From: Hofstenia miamia
Taxonomy: Eukaryota; Xenacoelomorpha; Acoela
Reading direction: 5' to 3'
Assembly (NCBI GenBank): GCA_004352715.1
Contig: SCFE01000032.1
Span: forward strand, 1,010,381-1,074,380
Length of the DNA: 64,000 nucleotides
The position numbers and the translations under genes are program-made. Positions 46,865 to 57,660 of this stretch are shown here, piece by piece; within the stretch, counting starts at the first letter, position 1, and the number at the start of each line of letters is the position of its first letter. The notes below the pieces were generated by a model. The model worked only from the letters and a program-made list of their open reading frames with translations. It was not told the origin of the DNA and did no database searches.

Positions 46865-48206
46865 CAGGGGGGATGTCGCTAAATGTGCCCCCTTAGAAAA
46901 GTTTGGAATATTATGCATAAAGCTTGATAACATATTTATTTTACAACAGTAGTTGGCAATGGTACAAAAAACGATTAAAAACGATAAAAACATAATGTTG
47001 TAGGGGCATGGTGGGTCAATTAGTACTTGGTTGGACCACCCTCAGCATCGATCACAGCTTGGACTCTTCGAGGAACATTTTGGATAAATTTTCGCATCAA
47101 ACCAGACTCGATCATGTCTTTCCATTCTCTATTCAAACATCTGATCATGGCAGGTTTAGTTTTAGGATCTCTTAAGTAAACTCGTCTTTTTAACTCCGAC
47201 CACGCGTGTTCAATAGGGTTTTGATCAGGGCTATGTCCAGGCCAGAAAAACTGACCTGGACGCCCACCCTCTTTTTTCATCAACACATTGAGTCCAAGTT
47301 CCTCTTTTTTTTCGCAACTTCCAAATGATCGATGGCAGGAGGCCCCATCTTCTTGGAGCCTCGCGTGCCTCTTGTCAATTCCTAAGCGTTCATATTCATC
47401 AGCAAAAAAATCCAAAATCTGAACGTAAACATCCGTGTCAATAGTTTGATCTCCATGAACAATGAACAAATCAGAACTTTCGTCCATTCCAATGAAAGCG
47501 GCAACGTGAAAAATGATGCCATTTCTTGTTCGAAAAGTTTGGGGTTCATGAAACTCGTCACATCTTGCTCCCAAATTATAAGAATTACCATTTTCCATAA
47601 GCCTTTTCGGCATTTCATCCGACCAAAAAATCCAGCGCAAATAACCTTCCCAATCATGACCAAAATTCTCCTGCATCCAAAGTGCCCAAGTCAATCTGTC
47701 AGCCACATTTTTTTCACTCAATTTTGGTTTTTGATTTGGCCGTTGATATTTTGCCCAACTTGCTTGTTCTGGTAAACGCAACCAATACTGAATCCGGTTC
47801 CTAGTTGTGTTGCATTCATCTGCTGTCGTGCGAAGTCCTGCACCTTGCACATTTTTTAGTTTTTTTGTTAATTTTTTAGCCAATCTCTTGTCGATGGTTT
47901 TTGATTTGCCTTTGTCCGAACGTTCCTTTCTTTCCAAAATTCCATCATCTCCACAGTTCAAACGATCACGGACTTTCCTGATTAAGGCTTTAGAGTTTCC
48001 TAGTTCCTTGTGAATTTTATTAACTGACCAACCGGCTTTTATTAAAGTGTCGATCTTGATACGATTTATATCTTGAGTTGCGAGTTTATTTTTTGATAAA
48101 ACAGCCATTTATGTAAGTCTCTTGTTGTTAGATACAGTTTTGAGGTAATAATACCGATATTACCTGCATTTTCTAGGGGGGGGCACATTTAGCAACATCC
48201 CCCCTG
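46865..48206. mobile_element. Complete Tc1/mariner-superfamily element (1342 bp) with TIRs and TA duplication
   Basis: The left end CAGGGGGGATGTCGCTAAAT at 46865 matches the right end in reverse complement (CAGGGGGGATGTTGCTAAAT, ending at 48206). The similarity extends about 36 bases through TGCCCCC to TAGAAAA. TA dinucleotides flank both sides (46863-46864 and 48207-48208), the target duplication of this superfamily. Within each TIR the G run and the C run can pair as a hairpin. The element holds one intact transposase ORF and looks recently mobile. Confidence 0.93.
47020..48108 (-). CDS. Transposase, Tc1/mariner superfamily, intact (362 aa), unusual DD45E spacing
   Basis: The ATG at 48108 opens an uninterrupted frame to a stop at 47020-47022. 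Residues about 12-60 form a helix-turn-helix of the type used to bind terminal repeats (DTLIKAGWSVNKIHKELG). The catalytic DDE domain shows FWSDE (first Asp), LQEDGASCH (second Asp, 89 residues later) and SPDQNPIEHAW (Glu). Counting residues between the second Asp and the Glu gives 45, instead of the 34 typical of Tc1. The excess lies in a charged stretch (SCEKKEELGLNVLMKKEGGR). The protein would cut and paste its element at TA sites in the nucleus. Length and lack of lesions suggest it could be functional. The strand opposite has open frames that are only shadows. Confidence 0.93.
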   Translation of the reverse strand: MAVLSKNKLATQDINRIKIDTLIKAGWSVNKIHKELGNSKALIRKVRDRLNCGDDGILERKERSDKGKSKTIDKRLAKKLTKKLKNVQGAGLRTTADECNTTRNRIQYWLRLPEQASWAKYQRPNQKPKLSEKNVADRLTWALWMQENFGHDWEGYLRWIFWSDEMPKRLMENGNSYNLGARCDEFHEPQTFRTRNGIIFHVAAFIGMDESSDLFIVHGDQTIDTDVYVQILDFFADEYERLGIDKRHARLQEDGASCHRSFGSCEKKEELGLNVLMKKEGGRPGQFFWPGHSPDQNPIEHAWSELKRRVYLRDPKTKPAMIRCLNREWKDMIESGLMRKFIQNVPRRVQAVIDAEGGPTKY

Positions 48207-48441
48207 TAGTCTACTAAATTTAGTAGTCAATGATTGTAGCTAATGATAAATACCTGTATTTCTAATAAATTTGCTTTGATGTTAAAACTTCTTTTTAGTA
48301 AACCAATGTTCTTTACCTACCACACTATGCACTGAATTTAGAAGTACATGAATTTTATGTTTTTTTGTATATTGATTGTCCAGATAATGATGTTGAGAGG
48401 GAATTTTTTGAAAAAAATATCGCTACATTGAATTATGAGCT

Positions 48442-49032
48442 GTTCCCTAAATGGGAACGTTCGTAAGTTAAGAGATCAAATTGTAAATTTTATATTCTTT
48501 AGATGCCATATTTAACAACATTTTTATTGCTGAAAGTAACATGCCTTAAATATTTAATGAACAAATATCACTCCCATTATAGCGCTAAAAAACTTTAAAT
48601 AATTACATCAAAAACAAAAACTTGTTTTATGAGGTCTAATTTTGAATGATGCAGTTAGTAAAAAAATATTTTGTGCAATTTTTTTATTACATTTTGAGCA
48701 TTTCAGGCATAACATAATAAAAAGAAATCTCATTTTAAAAGTTCCAAAGCAATGTTCTACAGTGTCACCATAGCAAACTGTCTTGAAATATATTTACTAT
48801 GAAGTTGAATTTGGCCCCATCTATTGTATTAGGCAAAAAGAAAAATAGAAAAATGCCATGATGTGCTTTTTCTTGCCCCCCCTTGCGTTTAGATGCATGA
48901 TCTGTAATCATCAAACAGGTTACACACAGAATCAGAAAAATCTATCAGCGTATTCCATTTTTACTGCTTTGAATTTTACATATTTATAAAAAAAATGCCT
49001 CCTTAACTTACCAACGTTCCCTTTTTGGGAAC
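48442..49032. repeat. Pair of GTTCCC-N5-GGGAAC hairpins followed by GTAAGTTA
   Basis: GTTCCCTAAATGGGAAC at 48442-48458 and GTTCCCTTTTTGGGAAC at 49016-49032 are perfect 6-bp stems. Each is followed within about 20 bases by GTAAGTTA and a purine-rich GAG. The two units are direct copies of one motif 574 bases apart. They may mark ends of an unidentified repeat. Confidence 0.5.
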
Positions 49033-50637
49033 ATTACCTAAAATCGTAAGTTATGGAGGGTGATCAAACTCTTATTAAGATGTATTGAACAAAATATATA
49101 AAATATAAATTCTTCAAACCATTATTTGAAATTTGCATTTCACAAATATAAATGGGTCCTTTCAGAAAATTGAGATAAAGAAGCATGGAATGAGAGCTTC
49201 GGGTAAACTCAAGAAAAATTTTTTTTGATTTAAGTAACATTTTGAAGAGAAACACAGAAAAAATATTAATTTTAACTTCAAAAAAGATCATATACTATGA
49301 TTTTTGTCAGAAATATTAATATTCCCAAAACGTTGGTAAATAAAGGGTTAATTTCGAAATTTTCCAAGTAACCAAATGATTACAGTCTTAGTAAACTAAT
49401 ACTATACAATTAATTATTTTTTAAATTACGCAATGGCACTCGTTTGGATATCATAACTAAATCAAAATATATTCTAATATTTGTAAACTGCAAATTTTCT
49501 AAATAAATTAGGCAAATTATTTATATCCGTTAAACAATTGTTTTCCTTTTCTTTACTTTACGCTAGTGGATACGAGATCTCAAGTAAAGTAAAATAAAAT
49601 CAAATTATAAAATTCTCTCGTTTAGCTTACTTAAATTACGGCAGTGTACGGCGAACTAGGCAAAATCCAATTATGTCTACTTTACTTAATTGTATGGCAG
49701 TGTACGACTAGGACAAGAAATACATTCATAATTTTGAAATTTTCTTCTAAGTACTTGACCAGAATAGATATACGGAAACGTGACCAGTGGAATTAAGACA
49801 AGCTCTCAGTAGACTGCACTGCTACTTACAAATTCTACACAGAACACCCCAGCTACATTGCATCAAAATGTTTCAGTAAAATGAAAATACTCAAATAAAT
49901 AGTTCACTTAGTAAAACTAAATATAGGAAATGTATGGGAATGATTGGAAAAAATCTTTAATAATACATAATGAAAATGTAAATTAACTTCTTACTGTCAC
50001 TCATAAGAAAAATCTAATTATATGAGATGTTGGCAGTTGGAATACATATAGAGGAGAAGATGAATAAAAGTATCCAAAATACAAAAATAGCATTTAATAG
50101 CATAAACTTTATTATATGAGCGCAACTTAAGAACTCATTAATGTGAAAAAGTTAACTTTATATTTGCTTAGACAACATTTTCCTACAAAATGTACTAAAT
50201 TAGATTATTGTTACAAGTCCAAAAATTTTAAGAGCTAGTCACCTTAACACAATAAATTTAATAAAAATATTTAATTTTTAGAGAAAAACTGAAGACTATT
50301 AAAAGGGAAACAAAATTGATGAATAAATGCAAAACATTTTGTAAATATTATCAATAAATTTTCAGATTTAGCTAAAAAATTTTTATTTATATACCATTAC
50401 CGGAGTTACTGAAAGATGAAATGTGAAAGATGTGTGAAAGATGAAAAATGAAGAAAAATTGGCAAACTCTTGCAAATAATAATATTACTTCTTACAAATG
50501 CTAGAAACAGTAACATCACAAAGAATTCAAGAGAGTATGAATTATTCATATCTGTCTTTCAGCATTTATAACTGAGTTATTTTTTAGTAACTTTAGTAAA
50601 AAAAAGTCCAAGCCCATTTGAAGTTTCCATCAAAAGT

Positions 50638-50696
50638 AATTCATAAAATTCACAACACCTCTAATACTCTTAGAGGCGTTGTGAAGTTTATAAATT
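50638..50696. repeat. 59-base hairpin, 27-bp stem with 5-base loop
   Basis: The arms AATTCATAAAATTCACAACA... and its partner pair at 24 of 27 positions, including an 8-bp run of TTCACAAC and a 7-bp run of CCTCTAA next to a TACTC loop. It could be a tiny foldback element or an expressed RNA hairpin. The sequence alone does not decide. Confidence 0.6.
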
Positions 50697-51568
50697 GGTT
50701 TTGATATCAGCATCTATCATTTTAGTCGATAGCTAGAAAGAGAAAAATTTATTTATTAGTAGATTTTACTAATTAATTCAAAGTTAATTCAACACATAAA
50801 ACTTAACAAATTCGTTTTTACCTGATTATGTAATATAATAAACACAAGAAAGGAAATTTTAGCTGATGTCTATAACAATTTACAGGTATGTGCAATTTAA
50901 AAAAATGAGTTCTATAATTAAAAAATAGATTATTAAACTATTTATTCTAAGAGCAGTTGTATTTGAAATGTTTTATTTAAAAACTTTTTAATTAAATTTT
51001 CGAAGCAGTTGAGAAAAATTTGATTTTATACCTGATAATTTGAAAACCACTATGTTCAGCAACTTCCGCCACTTATGAAAATTGAAAAAACAAGCAAAAA
51101 GGAAAATATTTATAAAATTGAAATAAAACGTATAAAATATTAAAAAGTTTTACAATATATATTAGTAAGTAGACGATTTTAATAAATGCACTTCTTAAAT
51201 AAAAATATTACAAAAAAAGGAAACATATTTGGGTTTCTAGAGATGTACAGCATGCGGAGAAAACTTATCAACAAGTTGTATTTGTAACACTACAAAACTA
51301 ATCATTATATTTAAACATCTTGTTTGCCAAAACTAAATTTACTATAAATCCAAATTCCATGAAAGTCAACCATTTCCGCAAATATTATATCAAAAATGTA
51401 TTGATATGCAATATTCCACATCACATTCGTACTGCTGCCAAACACTAAAGAATTAAGTTATATGTACATTACCGAAAATAATAACTGAATCTGTTCAGAT
51501 GGCTTTTGTTGCTTAAAGCATAATTGATTGACAATGCCTGCTGTGAATTAAAGCATTGATCTTCTTGT

Positions 51569-51850
51569 GTGGATTCAAGGTGCCAGACCTTGCAAAATTT
51601 GATTTTGTGCCTGAAACATGAAGTTCTATCTTTAAATTGTTACTTAACTTTGGAGCTGACGCAAAGATCCTTGATTTACACATTTGATGAGGAAATTATT
51701 TCTGTGGAATGTACAACTCAGTCTAAAGTAGCTTTTGTTGACGATTCACAGACGGTTTTTTTGAATCATATTGACGAGCTAGCAAAAGCAAACATTAGAA
51801 GTCACAACAATATTATCCTGATGCTGTGGGTTATACTCGGAATTACTTGA
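51569..51850 (+). other. Unassigned open frame, doubtful
   Basis: An open frame of about 93 codons with no ATG at its start. Its second half is moderately coding-like (DELAKANIRSHNNI). No domain and no splice context are convincing. It may be a decayed transposon or an exon; probably not a gene. Confidence 0.15.
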
Positions 51851-52659
51851 ATAATATGTTTGCAAATTCTTTGCACAAATTTTAGCAAAGTATAGCAGCA
51901 AAATTATTAGATAATTAAAAAGTATGCTGCATCAATGTGTTGGGCATTTGGTTAGTGTTAAATTTTATTGTGCACTATCTAACACATTTCTTTGTCTAAA
52001 GTTTTTTCTTTGACTTCTCTAAATACTAAAGAAAGAAATTTGAGGTTTGCTGAATTTTAGTTACTGCAAAGCCTTCATTTAAGTTATAAATTGAAAAATA
52101 TTGTGAGTTACAAGTACAGAGATTAACAATTTATTCAACTATACAAAGTGACAGAAGATTGATAACAATTATCCTAACCCTCACAACAATCAACTTAAAA
52201 TTTGACAGTACTTTCTGAAATTCATTATGAATATAAGAGTCATTTTATATTTAAAAGAAGTTATATTCTTACGATTTCACTCTTAGATTAACTTTGGAAA
52301 ACCTGATGCATTTTCTTCAGTAGTGGATAAGTCCTCCATTGAATATATGTAGTCTATGAAAATCATTATGTACTAAAGTCTCCAGGCATACCTTCTTTCA
52401 AAAGATCAAGATGTTTTTAATTAAGACGTGGGATTGAAGTAACTACTTCAAAGAAATAGAATTATTTCAATTTTTTTCACAAAATTTTGGCAAATAGTTG
52501 TTTCCAAATCATTAAGAGTATATATTATAAAAATATCTAATAATTTAGCAAAACTGATCATATTTGTATTGTTGATTATTGAATTATATGCCAAACTGAA
52601 ATGAGTATACAAACGTGGTTAGTTAGAGTAATTTATCAAGTTTAAATGTGTTTCATATC
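51851..52659. other. Non-coding DNA downstream of GPCR gene 2
   Basis: No feature recognised. The 3' untranslated region of GPCR gene 2 must begin here, reading leftwards. Confidence 0.5.
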
Positions 52660-53215
52660 TTAAAAAAACTTTCTTACAGCCAGGTGGAAAGTTTTGTTTT
52701 GTATCATATAAAGTATTGGATTTAGCAATGAGGAAGTGTTTATCAATTGAACTGTTAGCCAATAGTGAATAGATTCCAAGGACAGTCCGATATCAACTCC
52801 AAAGTTTTCTTGTGCAAGATATCCTGCATAATATAGGAAGTTGGGATAAGAGCAAACTACAAATTCTGCTACCAAGACTATACAGATTGTCGTAGCCCGC
52901 TTCTGTTGGTAGTTACCTTTGCCTTTGTTCAACTTAGTTTTGTAAAGCACTTTGTAAATAATATTACTGTACATATACATTATGCAAGTTGTAACGAAAA
53001 ACAAAAATGTTAAAATATTAATGAAAAAATAGGTTGTCATAGATGGTGAAGGAATACTGTATCTACACGAGTGATTGTTGGTTGAACCAGCCATCCAAAC
53101 ATTGGGAAGAAGACTTAACGCGCCCAAAATGTAACAAGCGACAAGGATGAGGACCAAGTTTTTCTTAGATTTTTGAAAATCATCGTAAATATAGGCATGT
53201 GTTACTGCAATATAT
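52660..53215 (-). CDS. Rhodopsin-like GPCR gene 2, exon 2 (DRY to C-terminus)
   Basis: After an acceptor ATATTTAG, the exon begins A-TAT, completing Arg and giving the Tyr of DRY, exactly as in gene 1. It codes for TM4 (NLVLILVACYILGALSLLP), the ECL2 Cys (NNHSC), TM5, a basic third loop (KGNYQQKRATT), TM6 with CSYP, TM7 with NPILY and a short tail ending FF before TAA 52660-52662. There are no lesions. The full protein is 304 residues. It differs from gene 1 by many conservative changes spread over the exon, so it is a separate gene. It is a plasma-membrane receptor with unknown ligand. Confidence 0.93.
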
Positions 53216-53731
53216 CTAAATATGATACTCATAATAATTGTCATAGCCTAAGAGAATAATTATATTAAAATATGTAATAAAATTATTAATGGTTTCGAGC
53301 TACAATTATTTGAACTTTCATAATATGTATTGTTTATATGTTTCTGCTAACTTTTAGTAGTGACAACATAAGTTTGTCGTTTCCTTCTTAGTCAATATAG
53401 TATTTTCAGTTCTTGGAATAAATAAATGATTCTAGTGCGCTTGACAATATTCTTCCTATGATTTCTGCTCATTTAATATAATTTGAATTTAATTGAAATT
53501 AATTGAAAAGTTAATACCAAACACGTTTAAAAGCATCTCAATGCATTAATCATTGGGAAAAACAGTTTAGTTTTGGCAGCATCACACCATACGGCACAGC
53601 ATTGTATCGCAACGCACGGCGCAGTAATTGAAAATATTTTCTTAATAAATTTATATTTTGTGAAATATCTAAATCATATCAGTATACAAAAATCTGCTGT
53701 TATTTTAAGTCTAACGATATAAAAATCTCAC

Positions 53732-54090
53732 CTATCAAGAGTTATCGCGATAATGTGGTACCACGATGTTCCAATTGAAGCCCACATAATGTAGGTAGTA
53801 TAGATTAAACGGCAGTAAGCTGACCCAAGAATGCCATTTGGAGTGGTGACGTATTCTTCAATAGCAGACTTGTATATAAAGAAGAATGATGTTACAGCAT
53901 CTACGAATGCAAGAGATGCAAAGAGAGTGTTAGTAAACGATGTGTTGAGTTCTTTGGATATGCAAAATATGAAGAGGAGGAAAACGTTGCAAAACAGGGC
54001 TGTTACATTGACTGCTTGGGTTAGTAGGAAATGCCATTGTGACCATTCAAGATTGTAGTTTGTGCTTTCATATGTAGCATTAGTTTTCAT
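53732..54090 (-). CDS. Rhodopsin-like GPCR gene 2, exon 1 (N-terminus to DR of DRY)
   Basis: ATG 54090 opens 359 bases ending GATAG before a GTGAGA donor (intron 53216-53731, 516 bases, phase 2 in the Arg codon of DRY). It codes for a short N-terminus with NAT sequon, TM1 with the FCNVFLLFIF core, TM2 with LAFVD, the conserved Cys (AYCRLIY) and TM3. Exon length, intron phase and position are identical to gene 1, which fixes their origin by duplication after intron gain. The intron is about a fifth of the size of the gene 1 intron and free of LINE sequence. No TATA box or other promoter was identified upstream. Confidence 0.93.
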
Positions 54091-54092
54091 TT

Positions 54093-54360
54093 AGTAATTC
54101 AAAAAAATGTAAATTATATTCACAAGGAACGAATTTAAATAATTTATTCAAGGAAACTGATTGGTTCTTTAAATATAATTCGTGTAGCCAATTATAAGGC
54201 GTCAAAAATATGATCTATAGACTATAGCAAATAGTTGATGCATTTGAACTGAGCCAGCACGAATATCGAAATGTAAGATAGATGCTATCCCCAATATAGA
54301 TGTCAAAATACAACAGCTTTACTTTAGTATGTATATGCCAAACAATATTAAGCAAAACAA

Positions 54361-54395
<35 letters not shown>

Positions 54396-54960
54396 TGCTC
54401 ACAGAATTTCTAAACATTGCATTTGACAGTGTTAAGCTTTTCTAGTTTCTTAAACTGATTTTCAAGTAAATGCTTTAAATTAAAGGGAATTATCGCAATT
54501 GCTATGAAAATTTTAGATGTCCTTAATTTACAAATTTTCGAAATTTTGCTGCTAATTTATTGACAATTATATTCAGTAAATATTCCATTATGAATCACGC
54601 TTTTATCTGATTGGGGGTAACAATCTTTAAGTAATCAATTGAAGGGAGGCCCCTCAACCCTCTACAGTCTACAAATAAATTAGTCAAAGGATCAAAGTGA
54701 CAATAATGATTGATTTGAATTTTGATATTTTGAAAAAAGTTCAGTATTTTAGTCCTCTTAATAATTATTTATATATTTTTTGAGCTATGAGATATATCAA
54801 AGGTTAAATCAGGCGCGAGAAAGGCCGGAACAAAAAAATATTCATACAGTTCTTCAAAAATATATGAACTGCCTTTTCATAATGTTTACATATTATTTCA
54901 AAACAGCATATATTTGTAGCTTGAATTCAACCTTGAGATATATGTTTACACTCACATTTA
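54093..54960. other. Non-coding DNA with (TA)n tract
   Basis: A (TA)n microsatellite lies at about 54362-54392. Otherwise no feature was recognised; the GPCR gene 2 promoter should lie here. Confidence 0.5.
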
Positions 54961-54962
54961 TA

Positions 54963-55964
54963 CAGTACTGGCCAAAAGTTTGGGAGCACTTTCCAAATTT
55001 AGAAATTTTTGTATTTTACACTAAAAAACGCAATGTAAAAACGATATAATAACACAATGTAAAAACAATATGATAACATTGTGTAGAAAGTAAATAGTTA
55101 ATTCAGAAAAACTAACTAATATATTGTATGTTCGCAATTATTGGCCAAACACGCAGCAATGCAATTTAACATTGACTCGAACAGCTTTCTACAATAATCA
55201 TCAGTAATCTCTGTGCACCTTACCACTTTAATTTGCTCCTTCAGATCGTCGAGTGATGTGCATTGGCGCTTCCTCAGACAATTTTTGATGTGATGAAAGC
55301 AATTCTCTATGACATTGAGGTCTGGGGAGTTTCCCGGCCAGTTCTCGAGCAGCCGAAAGTCTTGTGATGCAATCCACTGTTTCACAACTTTGGCGCTGTG
55401 GCAAGGAGCACCATCTTGTTGTAGTACAGATGTTCCGCGACCTGCATAAACATGGGAACTTTCTCCTGAATTATTTTGAGGTAGGCCTTGGTTCTGACTG
55501 TCTCGTTGTGAGGAACAAAATGTAGACCAGCACGCCCACTCGCAGTAATAGCACCCCCAAATCATCCCAGAAGGTGCTGAGCGGACAGTTTGTTGCGTGT
55601 AACGTGTGTTGAATCTTTGGTTTCTTGGTCGTCGAACGTGTGGCCGGTATGATGTAAACTGGCAAATCTTGGATTCATCACTAAACATTACTTGATGCCA
55701 CATATCAGGGGTGTAGTGTTGGTATTGCCTGCAAAGAGCAACCGGTCTCGAATGTTCTTTGAAGAAAATCAGGGTTTAGCTGCCGGTTGGCACGATGGAA
55801 GGTCAAAGGTATTATTCAATCGACACCTAATGGTGCGTGTTGATACATTCTGCACTACCGAACCTAGATTTGCTTTGACTTCCGAAGATGAAGAGAATGG
55901 TTGATTGAGATGTAACGGTGAATGAGACATTCAGTCTGAGGGGTTGTCACTTTTGGTATTTCAG
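54963..55964 (-). mobile_element. Tc1-like element, cut by a gap
   Basis: The left terminus CAGTACTGGCCAAAAGTTTG follows a TA at 54961-54962 and is of classic Tc1 type. The other terminus and the transposase N-terminus fall in or beyond the 644-N gap (55965-56608). The element carries the damaged transposase described next. Confidence 0.85.
55116..55950 (-). pseudogene. Tc1-like transposase, frameshifted and partial
   Basis: On the minus strand, 55703-55116 is open and contains the DDE core: MFSDESK (first Asp), LQQDGAPCHSAK (second Asp) and SPDLNVIENCF (Glu, 35 residues later). Upstream, frameshifted segments (LPSCQPAAKP-like, SSKNIRDRLLF-like) give the preceding linker up to the gap. The segment between the first two Asps also appears frameshifted internally, because the expected FVPGTRMN-type block reads in another frame around 55550-55450. 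NVIE replaces the usual NPIE. It is probably inactive. It belongs to a different Tc1 lineage from the ones at 43.5 and 59.2 kb. Confidence 0.85.
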
Positions 55965-56608
55965 NNNNNNNNNNNNNNNNNNNNNNNNNNNNNNNNNNNN
56001 NNNNNNNNNNNNNNNNNNNNNNNNNNNNNNNNNNNNNNNNNNNNNNNNNNNNNNNNNNNNNNNNNNNNNNNNNNNNNNNNNNNNNNNNNNNNNNNNNNNN
56101 NNNNNNNNNNNNNNNNNNNNNNNNNNNNNNNNNNNNNNNNNNNNNNNNNNNNNNNNNNNNNNNNNNNNNNNNNNNNNNNNNNNNNNNNNNNNNNNNNNNN
56201 NNNNNNNNNNNNNNNNNNNNNNNNNNNNNNNNNNNNNNNNNNNNNNNNNNNNNNNNNNNNNNNNNNNNNNNNNNNNNNNNNNNNNNNNNNNNNNNNNNNN
56301 NNNNNNNNNNNNNNNNNNNNNNNNNNNNNNNNNNNNNNNNNNNNNNNNNNNNNNNNNNNNNNNNNNNNNNNNNNNNNNNNNNNNNNNNNNNNNNNNNNNN
56401 NNNNNNNNNNNNNNNNNNNNNNNNNNNNNNNNNNNNNNNNNNNNNNNNNNNNNNNNNNNNNNNNNNNNNNNNNNNNNNNNNNNNNNNNNNNNNNNNNNNN
56501 NNNNNNNNNNNNNNNNNNNNNNNNNNNNNNNNNNNNNNNNNNNNNNNNNNNNNNNNNNNNNNNNNNNNNNNNNNNNNNNNNNNNNNNNNNNNNNNNNNNN
56601 NNNNNNNN
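55965..56608. other. Assembly gap, 644 N
   Basis: Sized gap. It should hold the missing half of the Tc1 element on its left. Confidence 0.97.
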
Positions 56609-56886
56609 GGGTTGGGGGGTTGTGCAGAGGGCTATTCAGCCGTAGGACGTTCTCGGAAGTCTTGTCCCTGCGCAAGCCCGTTCCTGTCCGGGGTTAAAGC
56701 TTACCCAGCAATGTTCATTATATGCATTTGATGACCGCTAGCTTGTCTGTCTTCGGCAGTTATTGCCACGTGAATTCCCGTGGCTTCCTCTAGCAGGCAG
56801 TTGTGCTGTTCTAACGATAGACACTACTTAGTATCGATCTTTAGTAAATTATAAATTGTTTCACGAACCGTGCTATTGCTTATGAC
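56609..56886. other. GC-richer patch, unassigned repeat split by a hAT insertion
   Basis: Base composition is clearly less AT-rich than around it. The sequence continues at 57944-58070 once the hAT element is removed. It looks like part of a transposon or LTR, but no family was recognised. Confidence 0.4.
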
Positions 56887-57084
56887 CAGGGCCTTTCAAT
56901 AATATATTGCTAATACAATATATTGCAATAAATATATTGCAATATATTTATTGCAGCCGAATTTCATTGCAATAGTATTGCAATATATTGCAATATATTG
57001 CAATATTATTGGAGATGTTTTTTGAAAAAAATTTCCTGGTTTCTCTGAGGAATGTAGAATAGCCGATCCATACATCAATACAAA

Positions 57085-57271
57085 ATTTATTTTGCCTACA
57101 TCTGATGTTGGAGAAAGGTTGTTTAGCATAGCGGGTTTGGCTTTTTCAGATGTTCGTCAGAGTCTGTTACCAATGAATTTAGAATTCCAAATATTTCTAC
57201 ATTGCAATAGAAATTTCTGGGATATGAATACCCTAAAGGAAATTCTACGTGCTGACAACCGGCTTGAATAG
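57085..57271 (+). pseudogene. hAT transposase C-terminal dimerisation domain fragment
   Basis: In one frame the sequence reads ILPTSDVGERLFSIAG, then a segment ending NFWD and a stop at 57269-57271. This matches the SxxxSERxFSxAG core and following helix of the hATC dimerisation domain. The DDE catalytic core and zinc finger are absent; a frameshift lies just upstream near 57055. It supports the hAT assignment made from the termini. Confidence 0.8.
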
Positions 57272-57616
57272 ATTTTTGAATTGTACCGGTACCAAGTTTC
57301 ATATTGGGCCTTTTTAGTTCAATTAAATTTTGTTGCTTTGTTGATAAATTATTAGCTGCGAAATATGTACTCTGTATAATAAAAGAGTCGATTATTGATT
57401 TTATATTGCACTCCGAGCAAAAAATATATATTATGACACTTTGTAATTATATTGAAAAAATTTCTAAACTTTCAAATATGTATTCCAAACATTTGGCTGG
57501 ACTCATGTTTATGTATTCAGATAAATGTACAATAAATTTGACTAACTGACACGAAGCTATCATAGGATTAGCAAAGTCCAGAAACAAATTTTGATTTTCT
57601 ATATTTAAGAAAAAAA

Positions 57617-57660
57617 TACTACTACTACTACTACTACAAGACTTTATTTAGTCATGTTAC
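57617..57660 (-). repeat. LINE/SINE 3' end with (GTA)n tail, minus strand
   Basis: Plus-strand (TAC)7 at 57617-57637 followed by AAGACTTTATTT is, on the minus strand, AAATAAAGTCTT followed by a (GTA)n tail, as at 3' ends of CR1/L2-like retroelements. It is nested in the hAT element. Confidence 0.55.

Larger units (their letters stand above)
48209..51568. other. Gene-empty DNA with several small hairpins
   Basis: No accepted gene. It contains two GTTCCC/GGGAAC hairpins (48442-48458 and 49016-49032) and a 59-base hairpin at 50638-50696. The short open frames are low-complexity. Confidence 0.5.

Noticed and set aside
47446-48013. Open frames on the plus strand opposite the 362-residue transposase
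   Set aside because: They are antisense shadows of the transposase ORF.
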